Source: a bacterium
GTDB taxonomy: Bacteria; JAMORN01
DNA length: 6,971 bases
Reading direction: 5' to 3'
Assembly (NCBI GenBank): GCA_027063545.1
Contig: JAMORN010000141.1
Location: 1 to 6,971 of the forward strand
In this document: piece by piece, positions 6,267 to 6,971 of the stretch
Position numbering within the stretch: the stretch's first letter is position 1
How the letters are laid out: each line of letters begins with the position of its first letter
The notes under the pieces: generated by a model
Told to the model about the DNA's origin: nothing
What the model saw: the letters and a program-made list of their open reading frames with translations, nothing else
Databases searched by the model: none
Position numbers and translations under genes: made by a program

Positions 6267-6674
6267 ATGAAAAATTTAAAGATTAAATCATTATTATTAT
6301 CATTAATTTCTTTAATAATAATTTTTTCCTGTTCTACCATAGATGTAAAAAAAGAACTGGAGAAAGAAATTCAAAAAGATTTAAATACAGCGGTTTCTTC
6401 AATAAAAGATACTTCCTATTTACTAAAAAAACCTTATTGGAAAATAAAGAGATTTGATATGGTATCAGGCACATTAATATCCTACGTAGCCATAGTAGAT
6501 TTATTTTATTTAGATACAAATAAACTTCCTTACTTTCAAAGGATTGTATATAGATATAATGAACCCAAAAAAAGATGGGAGAGGCATAGAAAATATATGT
6601 TAAAAATATCTTTAGCTAATGAGTCGGGAAAAGAGTTAGATAAGTATATAACAGATTTTAATTTTAAAAAATAA
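6267..6674 (+). CDS. Small lipoprotein of unknown function
   Basis: I do not recognise this 135-residue protein. It begins with a clear lipoprotein signal: basic MKNLKIK, a hydrophobic core of Leu and Ile, and IFSC with the lipidated Cys at 22. As in the binding protein, Ser-Thr follow the Cys. The mature part of about 114 residues starts with a charged, probably helical segment (KKELEKEIQKDLNTAVSSIK). It continues with a mixed, Tyr- and Lys-rich part (KPYWKIKRFDM, VAIVDLFYL, FQRIVYRYNEPKKRWERH) that looks like short strands, and ends basic. It could be a small globular periplasmic domain anchored to either membrane. It starts 4 nt after the ATPase stop, so it is probably co-transcribed with the importer and may assist it, but nothing in the sequence proves a link. 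It could also be a general envelope protein that merely shares the transcript. Start at 6267 chosen from the signal peptide and ribosome site. Confidence 0.8.
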   Translation: MKNLKIKSLLLSLISLIIIFSCSTIDVKKELEKEIQKDLNTAVSSIKDTSYLLKKPYWKIKRFDMVSGTLISYVAIVDLFYLDTNKLPYFQRIVYRYNEPKKRWERHRKYMLKISLANESGKELDKYITDFNFKK

Positions 6675-6712
6675 TTTAACAAGTAAAAAGATTTCTACTA
6701 TTTTGAAGGTTC

Positions 6713-6721
6713 TGTTATAAA
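6713..6721 (+). promoter_or_regulatory. Possible extended -10 promoter of the DsbD/CcdA-like gene
   Basis: TGTTATAAA reads as an extended -10 element (TGnTATAAA) 24 nt before the ATG at 6745. This would give a short leader carrying the ribosome site at about 6735-6740 (AGGGAG). No good -35 is visible at the right spacing. The 70-nt gap after the lipoprotein gene holds no strong hairpin, so read-through from the ABC operon is also possible. Confidence 0.4.
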
Positions 6722-6744
6722 ATAAATATAAAAAAGGGAGAAGT

Positions 6745-6971
6745 ATGGGATCATTTAATTTAGCAGATTTTTTAGTTCATGGAAATATTATTTTAGCAAC
6801 AATAATTGTATTCTTTTTTGGACTTTTGACTGCTTTTACTCCTTGTGTGTGGCCTATGTATCCAATTACGGCAAGTATTATTGTTGGAAGAAGTAAAGAA
6901 AATCAGACAAAGAGCAAAAATTTTCTTTTAACATTTATTTATGTTTCTGGAATGGCTTTTACATATTCAAT
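6745..6971 (+). CDS. DsbD/CcdA-family transmembrane thiol-disulfide or cytochrome c biogenesis protein, 5' end (partial)
   Basis: Only the first 75 residues are present; the gene runs off the right edge. The first helix (about 15-33) leads straight into TPCVWPMYPIT. This is the Cys-Pro signature of the DsbD/CcdA membrane family, whose first conserved cysteine (Cys34 here) passes electrons across the inner membrane to periplasmic thioredoxin-like partners. The usual residue after CV is Leu or Tyr; here it is Trp36. A basic loop (GRSKENQTKSKN) follows, and then the next helix begins (FLLTFIYVSGMAFTY). There is no signal peptide or N-terminal periplasmic domain before the first helix, so it is closer to the CcdA or short DsbD form than to full-length E. 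coli DsbD. A C-terminal thioredoxin domain may follow outside the window. AGGGAG before the ATG is a good ribosome site. It may be a separate transcription unit from the sugar importer. Confidence 0.85.
   Translation, partial: MGSFNLADFLVHGNIILATIIVFFFGLLTAFTPCVWPMYPITASIIVGRSKENQTKSKNFLLTFIYVSGMAFTYS

Overview
The window comes from an AT-rich (roughly 30% GC by eye) bacterium whose codons mostly end in A or T. All recognisable genes lie on the + strand. It is probably a diderm: the left end carries an ExbD/ExbD/TonB-type energy-transduction cassette, which only makes sense with an outer membrane, and two lipoproteins are encoded further right. The TonB-like protein ends in an AgmX/PglI-type C-terminal domain, known mainly from Myxococcota, Fibrobacterota and several uncultured lineages. 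The relaxed lipoboxes would also fit spirochaetes. I cannot assign a phylum from the sequence.

Region 1 (1-1790) is the 3' end of an energy-transduction operon. It holds the tail of a first ExbD/TolR protein (cut by the left edge), a complete second ExbD, and a TonB-like tether with a transmembrane anchor, a Lys/Glu-rich stretch, a Gly-rich stretch and the AgmX-type tail. An ExbB/TolQ proton channel gene would be expected just left of the window. A strong Rho-independent terminator (1838-1879) closes this operon.

Region 2 (1955-6674) is a compact CUT1-type carbohydrate ABC importer operon: substrate-binding lipoprotein, MalF-like permease, MalG-like permease, MalK/UgpC-like ATPase with a C-terminal regulatory domain, and a small unrecognised lipoprotein 4 nt downstream. 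The gaps are 6 nt, a 17-nt overlap, a 4-nt overlap and 4 nt, so the genes are almost certainly co-transcribed and partly translationally coupled. The sugar is not identifiable.

The most interesting feature is a near-perfect intrinsic-terminator hairpin with a U-tract (3484-3517). It lies inside the first permease gene, beginning about 40 nt after its start codon. It could act as an attenuator that yields excess binding-protein mRNA, with read-through depending on translation of the permease start, which lacks a Shine-Dalgarno sequence.

Region 3 (6675-6971) has a plausible extended -10 promoter and the start of a DsbD/CcdA-family membrane protein, cut by the right edge. I see no tRNA, rRNA, CRISPR array, insertion sequence or integration site. 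Apart from the intragenic hairpin and the unknown lipoprotein, the content is standard, and I do not see a wholly new system here.
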